Assembly: GCA_016712035.1 (NCBI GenBank)
Contig: JADJRT010000001.1
Span: 62,001 to 126,000, forward strand
DNA: 64,000 nt
Direction: 5' to 3'
DNA from: Flammeovirgaceae bacterium
Lineage (GTDB): Bacteria; Bacteroidota; Bacteroidia; Cytophagales; Cyclobacteriaceae
Below, one piece after another: positions 36,145 through 47,167 of the stretch; positions within the stretch are counted from its first letter, which is position 1; every line of letters starts with the position of its first letter. Below the pieces are notes generated by a model. It had not been told where the DNA came from. It searched no databases and saw only the letters and a list, made by a program, of their open reading frames with translations. A program made the translations under genes and the position numbers.

Positions 36145-38079
36145 TCAATATGAATTCAGGCCTTTGGATATTGGCTCCAACATTTTTTCAACGGTTTGAA
36201 TTATACCGTCTACATCAAATCCGCATTCCTTATGAAGTTCAGTTTGTTCGCCATGCTCAACAATCCTGTCAGGAATTCCTAGTCTTGTTACTTCAGCCTG
36301 ATAATTATTATCAGCCATAAACTCCAGGATCGCACTGCCTACTCCGCCCTGAACACAACCGTCTTCTATAGTAATGATTCGCTTAAATGACGTGAATACT
36401 TTATGTAATAAGTCCTCATCAAGAGGCTTGGCAAAACGAAGATCGTAATGGGCCGGATGAATATCCTTTTCGGCAAGTATATCACAAGCCTCCACAACAT
36501 AATTACCAATATGGCCAATACTAAGAATTGCGATACCTTCTCCCTCTTTAATTATTCTGGCCTTGCCAATTTCAATTTGCTCAAAAGGCGTACGCCACTC
36601 AGTCATTACCCCTTGCCCGCGTGGATACCGGATTGAAAAAGCCTGACCCGTTCTTGGTAATTGCGCGGTGAACATTAAGTTGCGCAATTCCTGCTCATTC
36701 ATAGGCGCAGATACAATCATATTCGGGATGCATCTGAAAAAGGCAAGATCATAGGCCCCATGATGAGTTGGTCCATCTGCCCCTGCAAAACCCGCCCGAT
36801 CTAAACAAAAATTAACCGGTAGATTTTGTATACAGACATCGTGTATCACCTGATCGTACGCTCTTTGCATAAAGGAGCTATAAATGTTGCAGAAGGGAAC
36901 CAGACCTTGTGTAGCTAATCCTGCAGAAAAGGTTACTGCATGTTGTTCTGCTATGCCCACATCAATAGCGCGATGAGGCATCTCTTTCATCATAATATTC
37001 ATGGATGAGCCTGATGGCATAGCCGGTGTAATACCCATGATTTTATCATTAGAACGGGCTAATTCAACAAGGGTATGCCCAAATACATCCTGGTATTTAG
37101 GGGCCTGAGGTGTATTATGAACCTTCTTATGAATTTCCCCAGAGATTTTATCGAAGGTCCCCGGTGCATGCCACGTGGTAGCATTCCCTTTCTCAGCCGG
37201 GCCATAGCCCTTTCCTTTTACAGTAACACAATGCAAAATTTTTGGCCCTTTGATTTCCTGAAGGTCCCGAAGTATTGCTACTAAATGATCTACATCGTGC
37301 CCATCAACAGGACCAAAGTATCGCAAGTTGAGAGATTCAAATAAATTACTTTGACTTAGTAATGTGGCCTTTATTCCATTCTCTACTTTGGAAACTACCT
37401 CTTGTGCATTCTTACCAAAGTGCGAAAGCTTACCCAATAAATTCCACACATCATCTTTAAGCCGATTGTATGTTTTGGAGGTAGTTATATCGGTCAGGTA
37501 ATCCTTTAAGGCACCTACATTGGGATCAATGGACATGCAATTATCATTAAGGATAATTAGCAAATTTGTATCGGAAACCCCGGCATGATTTAGTGCTTCG
37601 AAAGCCATACCACCCGTAAGGGCACCATCGCCAATTACGGCAATATGTTGCTTTTGGTCTAACCCTAAATATTTGGAGGCAGCTGCCATACCCAGTCCGG
37701 CCGATACCGAAGTAGATGAGTGTCCTACGCCAAAAGTGTCATACTCACTTTCGCTGCGTTTAGGAAATCCTGAAATCCCCCCATACATTCTATTCGTATG
37801 AAACTCTTCCTTTCTTCCTGTAAGAATTTTATGTCCGTAGGCCTGATGACCAACATCCCAAACCAGTTGGTCCGTTGGGGTATTGAATACATAATGGAGG
37901 GCCACTGTTAATTCAACAACACCAAGGCTTGCACCAAAGTGGCCACCATAAACAGAAACGTTATCAATAATAAATTGGCGCAATTCTTCACACAACTCAA
38001 CGAGTTGCACCTGATCCAGCTTCTTCAAATCCTGGGGGCTGTTGATGTTGGAGAGCAATTTTCCGGGTGAAATAAGCAT
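36145..38079 (-). CDS. dxs: 1-deoxy-D-xylulose-5-phosphate synthase
   Basis: A 644-residue thiamine-diphosphate enzyme joining pyruvate and glyceraldehyde 3-phosphate, the first step of the MEP isoprenoid pathway. N-terminal conserved GGHFGASLGVVELTVALHYV; ThDP/Mg motif from GDGALTGGMAFEALNHAG to NDN; the substrate-channel His in VGHSST; catalytic Glu in VGIAEQHAVTFSAGLA; transketolase-C domain to the end. Length is normal and the frame intact. It stands alone, divergent from scpA across a 149-base gap. Confidence 0.97.
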   Translation of the reverse strand: MLISPGKLLSNINSPQDLKKLDQVQLVELCEELRQFIIDNVSVYGGHFGASLGVVELTVALHYVFNTPTDQLVWDVGHQAYGHKILTGRKEEFHTNRMYGGISGFPKRSESEYDTFGVGHSSTSVSAGLGMAAASKYLGLDQKQHIAVIGDGALTGGMAFEALNHAGVSDTNLLIILNDNCMSIDPNVGALKDYLTDITTSKTYNRLKDDVWNLLGKLSHFGKNAQEVVSKVENGIKATLLSQSNLFESLNLRYFGPVDGHDVDHLVAILRDLQEIKGPKILHCVTVKGKGYGPAEKGNATTWHAPGTFDKISGEIHKKVHNTPQAPKYQDVFGHTLVELARSNDKIMGITPAMPSGSSMNIMMKEMPHRAIDVGIAEQHAVTFSAGLATQGLVPFCNIYSSFMQRAYDQVIHDVCIQNLPVNFCLDRAGFAGADGPTHHGAYDLAFFRCIPNMIVSAPMNEQELRNLMFTAQLPRTGQAFSIRYPRGQGVMTEWRTPFEQIEIGKARIIKEGEGIAILSIGHIGNYVVEACDILAEKDIHPAHYDLRFAKPLDEDLLHKVFTSFKRIITIEDGCVQGGVGSAILEFMADNNYQAEVTRLGIPDRIVEHGEQTELHKECGFDVDGIIQTVEKMLEPISKGLNSY

Positions 38080-38228
38080 TGCGGCTTTTAAATTTTAATT
38101 AAGCTATTATTCTTAAACAAGCCCAGAAGGTAACTGTTTAAAATTTCTCAAGCTCAAAAGTAAGGAATTTGAGTGGTTAAGCACAGCCTGTGATTTTCAC
38201 TAAAAATTAAGGCCAAAATCATCAATTC

Positions 38229-39020
38229 ATGAGTACTTTTGCACCTTATAAATTGAAAATGCAAGAACAGCCATTTGAAATAAAACTGCCTCTTTTCGAG
38301 GGGCCATTTGATCTACTCCTATTCTTTATAGAACGGGACGAATTAGAAATTAACGATATTCCTATTTCTAAGATTACTAATGACTTTCTGGAGTATATCC
38401 GTAGTCTGGAGACGCTTAATGTAGAGGTGGCTAGCGAGTTTATACTGGTTGCCGCCACGCTTATGCGGATTAAATCCAAAATGTTATTGCCAAGGCCTCA
38501 ATTGGATGAGCTGGGCAACGAGATTGATCCTCGTGAAGAATTGATAAAACACTTACTTGAGTACAAAAAGTACAAATCTGTAGTGGAGCAGTTCCATAAG
38601 ATAGAGGAAACTGAGCTACTAAAGGAAAAGCGTGGAAACCTAATGAAAGAGCTTAGGACGCTTGCCGAGAGCACCAATGTAGAAGCCGAGCTACAAGATG
38701 TTGATCTTTTCAAACTCTTGACTGTATTCGAAAAAGTATTGAAACGTGCTGAAGAGGAGAAAAACAGACCCGTTCATCAGGTCATCCAATATCCATACAC
38801 CATTGAAGGCCAGAGAGAATACATTCTGAATGAGATTACCATAAAACCTAGAGTTGCTTTCACGGAACTTTTTGAAAAAGCACCCACCCGAATTTCTCTC
38901 ATATTCAATTTTCTTGCTATCCTTGAAATGCTCGCTAATGGATTATTGAGTATTCAAGTAGGTGAAGGATACAACAATTTTTGGGTAATGCGGCCCGAGG
39001 CGGTGCCTTCTGTTAACTAG
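38229..39020 (+). CDS. scpA: Segregation and condensation protein A
   Basis: Kleisin subunit that bridges SMC dimers in chromosome condensation. The N-terminal SMC-binding signature FEIKLPLFEGPFDLLLFFIERDEL is followed by INDIPISKITNDFLEYI and the long helix VASEFILVAATLMRIKSKMLLP. The C-terminal winged helix ends near the stop. The start could be ATG 38229 (263 residues) or the ATG 30 bases later (MQEQPFEIKL), which matches the family N-terminus better. No scpB is adjacent. Confidence 0.92.
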   Translation: MSTFAPYKLKMQEQPFEIKLPLFEGPFDLLLFFIERDELEINDIPISKITNDFLEYIRSLETLNVEVASEFILVAATLMRIKSKMLLPRPQLDELGNEIDPREELIKHLLEYKKYKSVVEQFHKIEETELLKEKRGNLMKELRTLAESTNVEAELQDVDLFKLLTVFEKVLKRAEEEKNRPVHQVIQYPYTIEGQREYILNEITIKPRVAFTELFEKAPTRISLIFNFLAILEMLANGLLSIQVGEGYNNFWVMRPEAVPSVN

Positions 39021-39026
39021 TTTTAC

Positions 39027-39512
39027 TCATATCCGCCACTTGAACGACTTGTCGTCAATCGCGCGCATGGTGCACAAAATTCCATCCAAATGATCGTATT
39101 CGTGCTGAAGTAACTCAGCCAGATCATCCTTCATTTTCCACTCGCGGCTTTGCCAGGTTTCATCCTTGTAAGAAACAATCAATTCCTTGTGTCTTTTTAC
39201 TTTCACAAGTAAGTTCGGAAAGCACATGCAGTCGTCCCAAACTTCAAATTTTTCTTCACTCAAGAAGATAAACTCAGGGTTTATAAAAACCACAGGCTTA
39301 TCAATGTTCATATAAATCAGTCGTTTCATATTCCCCAATTGTGGAGCCGCAATAGCACGACCAAAATGATACTTTGCACGGATCTCTTTCATCACATGAT
39401 GCAAATCGTTTACCCAATCTGACACCTTCGGCAAATCAGTTTCAAGGATAGGTTCAGAAACCGTATATAAGAGCGGGTTACCCAGTAAGAGAAGATCCTT
39501 CAGCCCTTTCAT
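39027..39512 (-). CDS. Peptide deformylase-like protein with divergent motif II
   Basis: A 161-residue protein of the peptide deformylase fold, which removes N-terminal formyl groups. Motif I is GRAIAAPQLG (G-x-G-x-A-A-x-Q form, with R at position 2) and motif III is LQHEYDHLDG, complete with both His ligands and the catalytic Glu. Motif II, normally EGCLS, reads DDCMC, keeping the Cys ligand but losing E-G and the Ser. The metal site is therefore intact while the substrate-side loop differs. It may be a second, specialised deformylase; a canonical def gene would be expected elsewhere. It converges with scpA with six bases between. Confidence 0.8.
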   Translation of the reverse strand: MKGLKDLLLLGNPLLYTVSEPILETDLPKVSDWVNDLHHVMKEIRAKYHFGRAIAAPQLGNMKRLIYMNIDKPVVFINPEFIFLSEEKFEVWDDCMCFPNLLVKVKRHKELIVSYKDETWQSREWKMKDDLAELLQHEYDHLDGILCTMRAIDDKSFKWRI

Positions 39513-39570
39513 AACTTAACTTTTTTTGAATTACTTTTAATATGACCAATTTAACAGAATCTATCCAAAC

Positions 39571-40919
39571 ATGAAGATGCAAAATATTACCCGGAGAGAT
39601 TTTATTGCAACCGGAGCAGCAGTGGCTGCTGCGTGGGTTCCAGCTTTAGGTACGTCCATAAAGCAAACTAAAAAAGAATTGCTATAGTTGGTACCGGTAT
39701 ACGAGCGCTTGATATGTGGTCGGTAGATGTTGCTCGGTCCTATCCGGAACTGATCGAGTTTGTTGGGTTATGCGATGTTAACCCCGGCCGACTTTCATAC
39801 TTCAAAAGTAAAACAGGATTTACGTGCCCAACCTTTACGGACTTCAATAAAATGATGCACGAAATAAAGCCAGATACGGTTATTGTTACCACGGTAGATG
39901 CAACTCATCATGAGTTTATTATTCGAGGTATGGAGATGGGTGCGGATATTATTACCGAAAAACCATTAACAACGGATGAACAAAAATGTGAAGCCATTCT
40001 GGAAGCCGAAAAAAAGACGGGTAAAAAAGTATTGGTCACATTTAATTATCGTTACTCGCCCCATCGGGCTAAAATTTACGAGTTATTGCGTAGTGGCACT
40101 ATTGGTGAATTAACATCCGTAGATTTCCATTGGTATTTGGATACAAGCCATGGTGCTGACTACTTCAGGCGATGGCACCGGCTAAAAGAAAAAAGCGGAT
40201 CACTTTGGGTACATAAAGCAACGCATCATTTCGATCTCCTGAACTGGTGGATTGAGTCTGATCCAGCAGAAGTATATGCTACTGGATCGCTCGATTTTTA
40301 TGGAAAGAATAATTCATTTCGCCACACCCATTGCAGATCCTGTCCGCATAAAAATAATTGTTCATTCCATTGGGATATTACAAAAAATCGTTTGCTAACA
40401 GAACTCTATGTAAACAACGAAAATCACGATGGATACTTGCGCGATGGATGTGTCTTTAAAGAAGACATAAACATCTATGATAAAATGGCCGCCACCATTC
40501 GCTACGAAAACGGGGTGCACGTGAGTTATTCTCTCACCGCGTATTCTCCCTACGAGGGCTACCGAATTGCATTTAATGGAACGAAAGGGCGTATGGATGT
40601 ATGGATCGAAGAAAGCAATCCGATAGAAGAAAAGAATTACGATGAAATTGTTGTCTCCCACAATTTTGGAACCCGTGAATTTATTCGCGTGCCCCATAGT
40701 CAAAGTGGACATGGTGGTGGCGATAGGTTATTAAAGGACAGTGTGTTTGGGATAACTATGGATGATCCTTTGAATCAGACTGCAACCGTGCGTGACGGAG
40801 CCTTGTCAATCTTAATTGGAATTGCTGCCCGCACTAGCTGCGAAACAGGAAAGCCTGTAAAAATCAATGACCTCACGAGTTTAAAAGCTGGGAAGAAAAG
40901 GCAGTTTGCTAACAGGTAA
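39571..40919 (+). CDS. Gfo/Idh/MocA-family oxidoreductase with Tat-type signal (one frameshift)
   Basis: NAD(P)-dependent sugar/inositol dehydrogenase-like protein, about 449 residues. The start ATG 39571 gives a twin-arginine leader (ITRRDFIATGAAVAAAW) followed by the Rossmann motif IAIVGTGIRA. The frame breaks in the six-A run at 39670-39675; one more A joins KQTKK to RIAIVG. Family signature ITEKPLTTDEQKC with the catalytic Lys, and the C-terminal substrate domain with HKATHHFDLLNWW. A Cys-rich insertion CRSCPHKNNC near residue 255 could bind metal. Export is typical of Bacteroidota carbohydrate-related members; the substrate is unknown. Confidence 0.86.
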
Positions 40920-40963
40920 TTACTTTAGTTGACATTATCTACCAAGCCGCCTGTTAAGCTAAC

Positions 40964-42334
40964 TCAGTCTACGCTACTAGACATGCGTGCGAAAGTAGCA
41001 AGATACGTATCGAGGGCTGCTACCTGATAATTATCCTGTACGATACGAAGATCAATAGCGCTTAATGCACCATTCTTATACCGCTCATCGGCTAATGAAA
41101 GATTGAGTTCAGCCGCCTGTAATCTTACTTGTGATATCTGCACCAATTGCTGTCTTAGATTATACAAATCGAAACTGGCAAGCAAATCATTTTCAAGCAC
41201 CAGTTTTAATTGATCCGTATTGAGTTGTTCAATCGTTTCCTGAATGCGCGCATTCTCCACCGTCCGTCTGATCTGACCTCCGTTGAACAATGTAAACCGA
41301 AGCCCAAAGTTTAAAAATGCTCCATAACTATTACCAGTTTGAGTAAGTGGAGTTAGTGCCGTTTCGTTTACACTGTTGTAAACAGGCAAAGCTGAATTAC
41401 GATTTACGAATCCAAACGTGTTTTCAATTGTATTGCCAGTTGCTACCCGAAAGTTTGCATTTAACCGATCTAAACTCCCGTTTACTCCTGTGTTTAATAA
41501 TACGGTTGGCGAATAATTTGATTCAGCCAATCGGGTTGAATTCCTAAATAGCTCCTGACTAAGGTATTGATTCTTTAGATTGGTGTTGGAACTTAACATT
41601 TTATCCCGCAAATCTTCATACCTATACTGTTCACTTTCAAATGGAATTGGGTCTGTTAACTGATACGTTTTGTTAATGTTTTCATTAAGCAATACATTAA
41701 GATTGCGAACAGAATTCTTAAGTAAAATTTCCTGTTGCAATACACTGGCCGAATCCGTCAGGTAATTATTCTGTTCCTGCAACACATCGAAGGTAATGGC
41801 GCCTCCTAACTCTTTGCGGAGTTTAATATAATCATAACGCTCTTTCGAAAACTCCTTATTCCTAACCAATACATTAAGTTGCTCTTTCAATAAAAGCACC
41901 TGGTAATAACCAAGTATTATTCCTTGCACAGTATTTTCCATTATAAATCGTGCATTGCCCCCTGTTAGTTCCTCTATTTTTTCCAGTCTCGCTTTGGTAA
42001 GTTTAATAGCGAACCCATCAAAAAGTGTAAACTGTACGTCCAGTATACCATTCAAGTTATCAGAAACGTTTTTACCTGCTACAGCAAACGGGTTGGCGGG
42101 CTTTCGCTGTACGATGCTGTTTGGTTGATTGGCGGTGAGGTTAATGCTTGGAAATAGTCCCGCCTGGCCCGAGTTGTTATTGTTTTTTGCAATGTCCAGA
42201 TTAAGAGCACCAATCTGTACGTCAAAATTATTTTTCAACCCAATCTGAATAGCGTACGCAAGACTCAATGTGTCCTGGGCTTGGCTAAATAATGTTCCGG
42301 ATATAAAAAAGATACTTGCAAATACTCGTTTCAT
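40964..42334 (-). CDS. TolC-family outer membrane efflux protein
   Basis: A 456-residue outer-membrane channel of a tripartite efflux pump. Signal peptide at residues about 1-19 (ending SQA), then the two OEP repeats typified by SLAYAIQIGLKNNFDVQI and long alpha-hairpin segments (LAESNYSPTVLLNTGVNGS marks the beta-barrel return). The C-terminal ENDLLASFDLYNLRQQLVQISQ helix is typical of the second repeat. It lies 18 bases after the RND gene and ends the MFP-RND-TolC operon. Confidence 0.9.
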   Translation of the reverse strand: MKRVFASIFFISGTLFSQAQDTLSLAYAIQIGLKNNFDVQIGALNLDIAKNNNNSGQAGLFPSINLTANQPNSIVQRKPANPFAVAGKNVSDNLNGILDVQFTLFDGFAIKLTKARLEKIEELTGGNARFIMENTVQGIILGYYQVLLLKEQLNVLVRNKEFSKERYDYIKLRKELGGAITFDVLQEQNNYLTDSASVLQQEILLKNSVRNLNVLLNENINKTYQLTDPIPFESEQYRYEDLRDKMLSSNTNLKNQYLSQELFRNSTRLAESNYSPTVLLNTGVNGSLDRLNANFRVATGNTIENTFGFVNRNSALPVYNSVNETALTPLTQTGNSYGAFLNFGLRFTLFNGGQIRRTVENARIQETIEQLNTDQLKLVLENDLLASFDLYNLRQQLVQISQVRLQAAELNLSLADERYKNGALSAIDLRIVQDNYQVAALDTYLATFARMSSSVD

Positions 42335-42352
42335 AGAAAAAACAATTCAACG

Positions 42353-45300
42353 TTAATGTGTAGATACGTTAGCATCCTTACTGCTTATATAAGAGTATAT
42401 GGCTGGTATCACATAGAGCGTAAGAATAGTAGCGAACGCCATACCACCAATAACAGCAATACCCATAGACACCCGGCTTTCCGAGCCTGCCCCTAACGCT
42501 AAAGCGATTGGGAGAATACCCAAAATGGTTGACATACTTGTCATTATAATAGGCCTAAAACGTGACTCCGCTGCTTCGGTAACGGCCTCTAATAATTTCT
42601 TTCCTTGTTCTTTGCGCTGATTGGCAAACTCAACAATCAAAATTCCATTTTTAGTAACCAATCCAATCAACATAATTATTCCAATCTGGCTGAAGATGTT
42701 AAGTGATTGGTTGAAGTACCATAAAGAAATGAGGGCTCCCGCCAAAGCGAGAGGAACGGTAAACATAATAATTAAAGGGTCTTTAAAACTCTCGAACTGA
42801 CCAGCCAGAATCAGATAAATAATTGCCAGGGCAATCGCGAATGCAATATAAATACTTGACGAACTTTCAGAAAACTCGCGGGACGCCCCATCTAAACTCG
42901 TTGTATATGATTCGTTCAAAACTTCATCGGCTATACGTTCCATTTCTTCAATACCTTCACCCAGCGCAATACCGTTGGCCAACTGCGCACTAACTTTTGC
43001 CGAAGAGTAACGATTAAAGCGATATAATTGTGGTGGGCTACTGAGTTCCTGGAATGTTACCAAATTATCTAACTGAATTAACTCTCCTCGTTTATTCTTT
43101 ACATAAAGTGTTTTTAAATCCAAAGGTTCGTTACGATCCACTCTTTCCACCTGGCCAATAATCTGGTATTGCTTGCCATCCATAATGAAGTTGCCAAAGC
43201 GAGAACCACTTAACCCAAGTTGTAAGGTTTGTGCGATGTCAATAACGTTTACCCCGAGGTTTCTTGCTTTATCGCGATCAATGGAGATGCTTATCTCAGG
43301 TTTATTAAATTTCAAATCTAAATCAACAAAAGAAAATTTAGGGCTGGCATTGGCCTTTGCCAAAAATTCTGGAAGTACCTCCTTAAGCCTTTCTATCTCG
43401 CCTGCTTGAATTACAAACTGAACAGGAAATCCCCCTCTTCGATCGCCAATGGTTTGAGCTTGTGTAATGAATGTTCGCACTCCGGAATATTTTTTAACGC
43501 GAGTAGTTACATCATCTACAATTTCTTGCTGGGTACGATCCCGGCTTTTTGGATCTTTTAAGATTACCCGAACAAATCCGGAGTTTGCACCTGCCCCCCC
43601 AAAGCCCGGAGCAGTAACGCTTACCATGCCTGCTTTCTCAGGAACCTCTTCCGTTACAAACGTGTTGAGTTCCTCCATGTACCGGTCCATATACTCAAAA
43701 GTGGCCCCTTCCTGGGCCTGGGCTTGCAAGCGAAACTCACTACGATCTTCCATCGGAGCAAGTTCTGATGGCACGATAATTCCCATTAAATAGATCAGAC
43801 CCACAGAGGCAGCAATAATTACAAACGCTAACCATCTAAATTTCATAAAGCTGGCTAGCGAATTACTATACGCTCTGGTAAGTGATTGAAAAAAGGGTTC
43901 GGTAACACGATAAAACCAAGGTTGAACCGCTCTTCGTTTTAAGATTTTAGCACTCATCATGGGTGTGAGCGTAAGTGATACAAACGCAGAGATAGCCACT
44001 GAGCTAGCTACTACGAGTCCGAATTCTCGAAACAATCGGCCGGTAAGCCCTTGTAAAAAGATTACAGGTAGAAAAACTGCTACAACGGAAACAGTAGTAG
44101 AAATTACAGCAAAATAGATTTCGGTTGATCCCTTCTTTTGCCGCCTCGGTAGGATCCTCGCCCTCCTCGATCTTTACATATATATTCTCCAATACCACAA
44201 TCGCGTCATCAACCACCAATCCAATAGCCAACACAATTCCTAATAGGGTTAGCACATTGATAGTGAAGCCCAATAAATACATAATAAAGAATGCTCCTAT
44301 TAATGAAATCGGAATAGTGGCCACCGGAATAAGCGTAGTGCGCCAATCGCGGAGGAATAAAAAAATAATAGCAAGCACCAGGCAAAAGGCGATGATGATG
44401 GTCTCCTCCACTTCGCTTATTGATGCGCGAATGTATTCTGTCGAATCATAACTCATTACATATTTAACATCGGGAGGAAGATCGCGCTCGATTTGCTTCA
44501 ACTTGGCATAAAGTCTCTCGGAAATATCAATGTTGTTGGCGCCAGGCTGGGCAACTACAGCGATGGCGCAACCCGGAATTCCATCTCTTCTTAAAATGCT
44601 TCGATCATTTTCAGCCCCAAGTCTTGCATACCCTATATCACTAAAGCGAACAATTTTATCACCGTCTTCTTTAATAATTAAATTATTGAAGTCATCTTCG
44701 GTTGACAGTCGACCCATGGTTCGCACAGTGAGTTCCGTGTTTAACCCTTCAACCCGGCCCGAGGGGAGTTCTACATTTTCGCGGTTAACCGCTTGTAGCA
44801 CATCGGAAGGCGCTAGCTTGAGAGATGCCAGTTTTATAGGGTCCATCCACAAGCGCATCGAGTACCTCCGCTGTCCCCAAATTTGTACTGAGCTTACTCC
44901 AGGGATTGTTTGTATCCGTTCCTTAAAATATAATTCTGCAATACGGGAAACTTCTAATAGATCTCTTTTATCACTACCCACCGTTAAGAAGATGATCGGA
45001 CTTGAATCTGCATCTGCCTTTTCAACGCGTGGTGGATCGACATCAGGCGGAAGTCTGTTTAATGCGCCCGAAACTTTATCCCGAACATCATTGGCTGCTG
45101 CTTCTAACTCAACCCCCAGTTCAAATTCTACTGTTATGCTGCTTCGGCCCTCGCGACTTACCGAAGTTATGGTCCGTACTCCTGGCACACCATTCACCGC
45201 TTTTTCGAGCGGCTCGGTAATTTGCGATTCAATTACATCGGAGTTGGCCCCTACATAACTGGTTGATACTGTAACCACCGGTGGGTCTACGCTAGGAAAT

Positions 45301-45410
45301 TCTCTAACCCCTAAAAACATAAAGCCGATTACACCAAACAAGATGATGACCAAAGACATTACGATGGCCAAAACCGGTCTGTTAATACTTGTTATCGATA
45401 AACTCGCCAT
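42353..45410 (-). CDS. RND multidrug efflux transporter, HAE1 family (one frameshift)
   Basis: Inner-membrane proton-driven pump of about 1019 residues with the AcrB-like duplicated 6-TM layout. It starts MASLSITSINRPVLAIVMSL. The first large periplasmic loop covers about residues 35-330, the TM4 proton relay has the acidic pair in GLVVDDAIVVLENI, and TM10 carries GLVTKNGILIVEF. The frame breaks in the GGG run at 44130-44132 (plus CCC); one base fewer joins TEAAKEG to STEIYFAVISTT. Its partners MFP (24 bases upstream) and TolC flank it. Substrate range cannot be deduced; AcrB-like HAE1 pumps export drugs and hydrophobic compounds. Confidence 0.94.
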
Positions 45411-45433
45411 ATTCTTTTAGGTAATTTTCGCTC

Positions 45434-46497
45434 TTAATCCAACTTTGAAATCTGAACATTCATGCCAGCCTTTAGCTGCAAAATACCCGTGGTTAGTAAG
45501 GTGTCTCCTACTTTTAACCCTGATAGAATCTCGAGTGAATTTGCTGTGCGGATTCCTGTTTCCACTTTTGCCTCCTTTGCTTTTCCATTTTCCAGAATAA
45601 ACACTTTCTTTCCTTCTTGTTCAGGAATTACGGCTTCGGTGGGCACCAGAATAGCGTTGTCACTAGAATCCAGAATTAACTCAACCTTAACAAACTGGCC
45701 GGGCAATAGGTTACCACTTTTGTTATCCGCAAGCGCTCTGATTTTTAAGGTACGTGTATCGGGGTCGATACGTGGTTCAATAGCATAGACTTCGCCTTCA
45801 TAAACTATCAGATCACTTTCGATAGTGAATCGAATCTTCTTTCCAGAAGATACCTGTGTACTATAGCGACCCGGTATAGCAAAATCAATTTTGGCAGGGG
45901 AAATATTATAAAGCGTAGCTATTACCGTGCTTGACGAGATATAGGCGCCTTCGCTAACAAAACGCAAACCAATAACACCATCAAACGGTGCGCGAATCCG
46001 GGTCTTGCTTAACTGTGTCTCAAGCAACTGAATATCAGCTTCTGTTGTATTTAACCGGTTCAGCGCATTGTCATACTCCTCCTGACTAATAGCATCCTTT
46101 TCTAAAAGCTTGCGCTGACGAAATTCGTTGTCGTTGTTTAGCTTACGATTAAATTTTTGCTTGGTTAACTGCGCAAGAATTTCATCATCGTCTGTCTGAA
46201 TCAGTAAATCTCCTTTCTTAACTTGTTTACCTTCTATGAATGAAATGGAGGTAATTTTACACGAAACTTCACTTTTAAGTTCTAAGGATTCATTCGCTAA
46301 CACCGAACCGGTAACATTAAGTTTGTTATCCAGACGCGAAGGCTTAAGAACAATCGCATCTACTGCTAAGGATCTATTACCCGACCCTGGCATAGCTTGT
46401 TGAACCTCGTCACCCTTCTTAAACAAATTAAGTTTTGGCAAGGCTAGTAGGAATATGACAACCGCAACAATAGCAACGGTAATAAGTGTCTTTTCAT
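45434..46497 (-). CDS. RND efflux periplasmic adaptor (membrane fusion protein) (one frameshift)
   Basis: Adaptor linking the RND pump to TolC, about 354 residues. After repair the N-terminus is MKKTLITVAIVAVVIFLLALPKLNLF, a membrane anchor; the break is in the four-base run at 46491-46494, just behind the start codon at 46495-46497. Lipoyl-like halves (SLELKSEVSCKITSISFIEG; RAPFDGVIGLRFVSEGAYI) flank a coiled-coil hairpin. The beta-barrel domain and C-terminal GLKVGDTLLTTGILQLKAG follow. It starts 43 bases after the repaired coaE end, so efflux genes may read through from the nusB-coaE run. Confidence 0.92.
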
Positions 46498-46540
46498 TGA
46501 TTAAAAGAAAATGTATGATTTGAAGTTAGAAAACGTTTTT

Positions 46541-47142
46541 TTAGTTTATTGTGTTGAACCGCTTGTGTAATTTAAGGATTTGAAGCACGAGCAGTTCAGT
46601 TTCATCATTTCGAATAATATAATCTGCCATCGTTTCTTTTTAGCTTCAGGTAATTGACTTTGAATGATTCGCTCTACATCCGCCTTACTCCGGTGATTGT
46701 CTCTTTTAAAACCCTTCTGATTCTAAGCGCAGCAGGGGCTGTTACCAGTATCGTTTTATCCAATGCTTTGTACGAACCTGACTCAAATAATAATGCGGCC
46801 TCCTTGATTACATACGAATGATCCGGCGTGATCAACAACCCACTGGCTATAATCAATGGCAACGCGTGGATGAACTAACGAATTCAACAACTCCAATTTC
46901 TCCATTTTACCAAAAACCTCTGCACTTAAGAATTCGCGATTAAGTTCACCTTTGGCATTGTAGGACAATGATCCGAATTCTTTCTTGATTTGTTGGGTCA
47001 ATATTCCGTCAGTGGTCATTAAAATTTTCGCTCGGCTGTCGGCATCGTATGCAGGAACACCCAGCACTCCAAAGATCTTACAAACCAGACTCTTTCCTGC
47101 TCCGATACCTCCGGTTATTCCTATTTGCAATGGCTTGGACAT
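46541..47142 (-). CDS. coaE: Dephospho-CoA kinase (three frameshifts)
   Basis: Last enzyme of coenzyme A synthesis, phosphorylating the 3' hydroxyl of dephospho-CoA; about 200 residues after repair. P-loop GITGGIGAGKS at residues 8-18; DADSRAK at the CoA site; LVHPRVAIDY; and, after the first break, the conserved EAALLFESG. The end reads ILKLHKRFNTIN with stop at 46541-46543. Breaks: 46817-46818 (one extra), 46704-46707 (one missing) and about 46630 (one missing). An essential single-copy gene with three separate breaks is strong evidence for sequence error. It follows the YbbR-like gene in a conserved order. Confidence 0.92.
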
Positions 47143-47167
47143 TCAGGACTAACTGTTTGTTTATTAT

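Noticed and set aside
44530..45258. A 242-codon antisense frame within the RND pump gene
   Set aside because: The protein composition is serine-rich shadow sequence of the conserved pump gene on the other strand.
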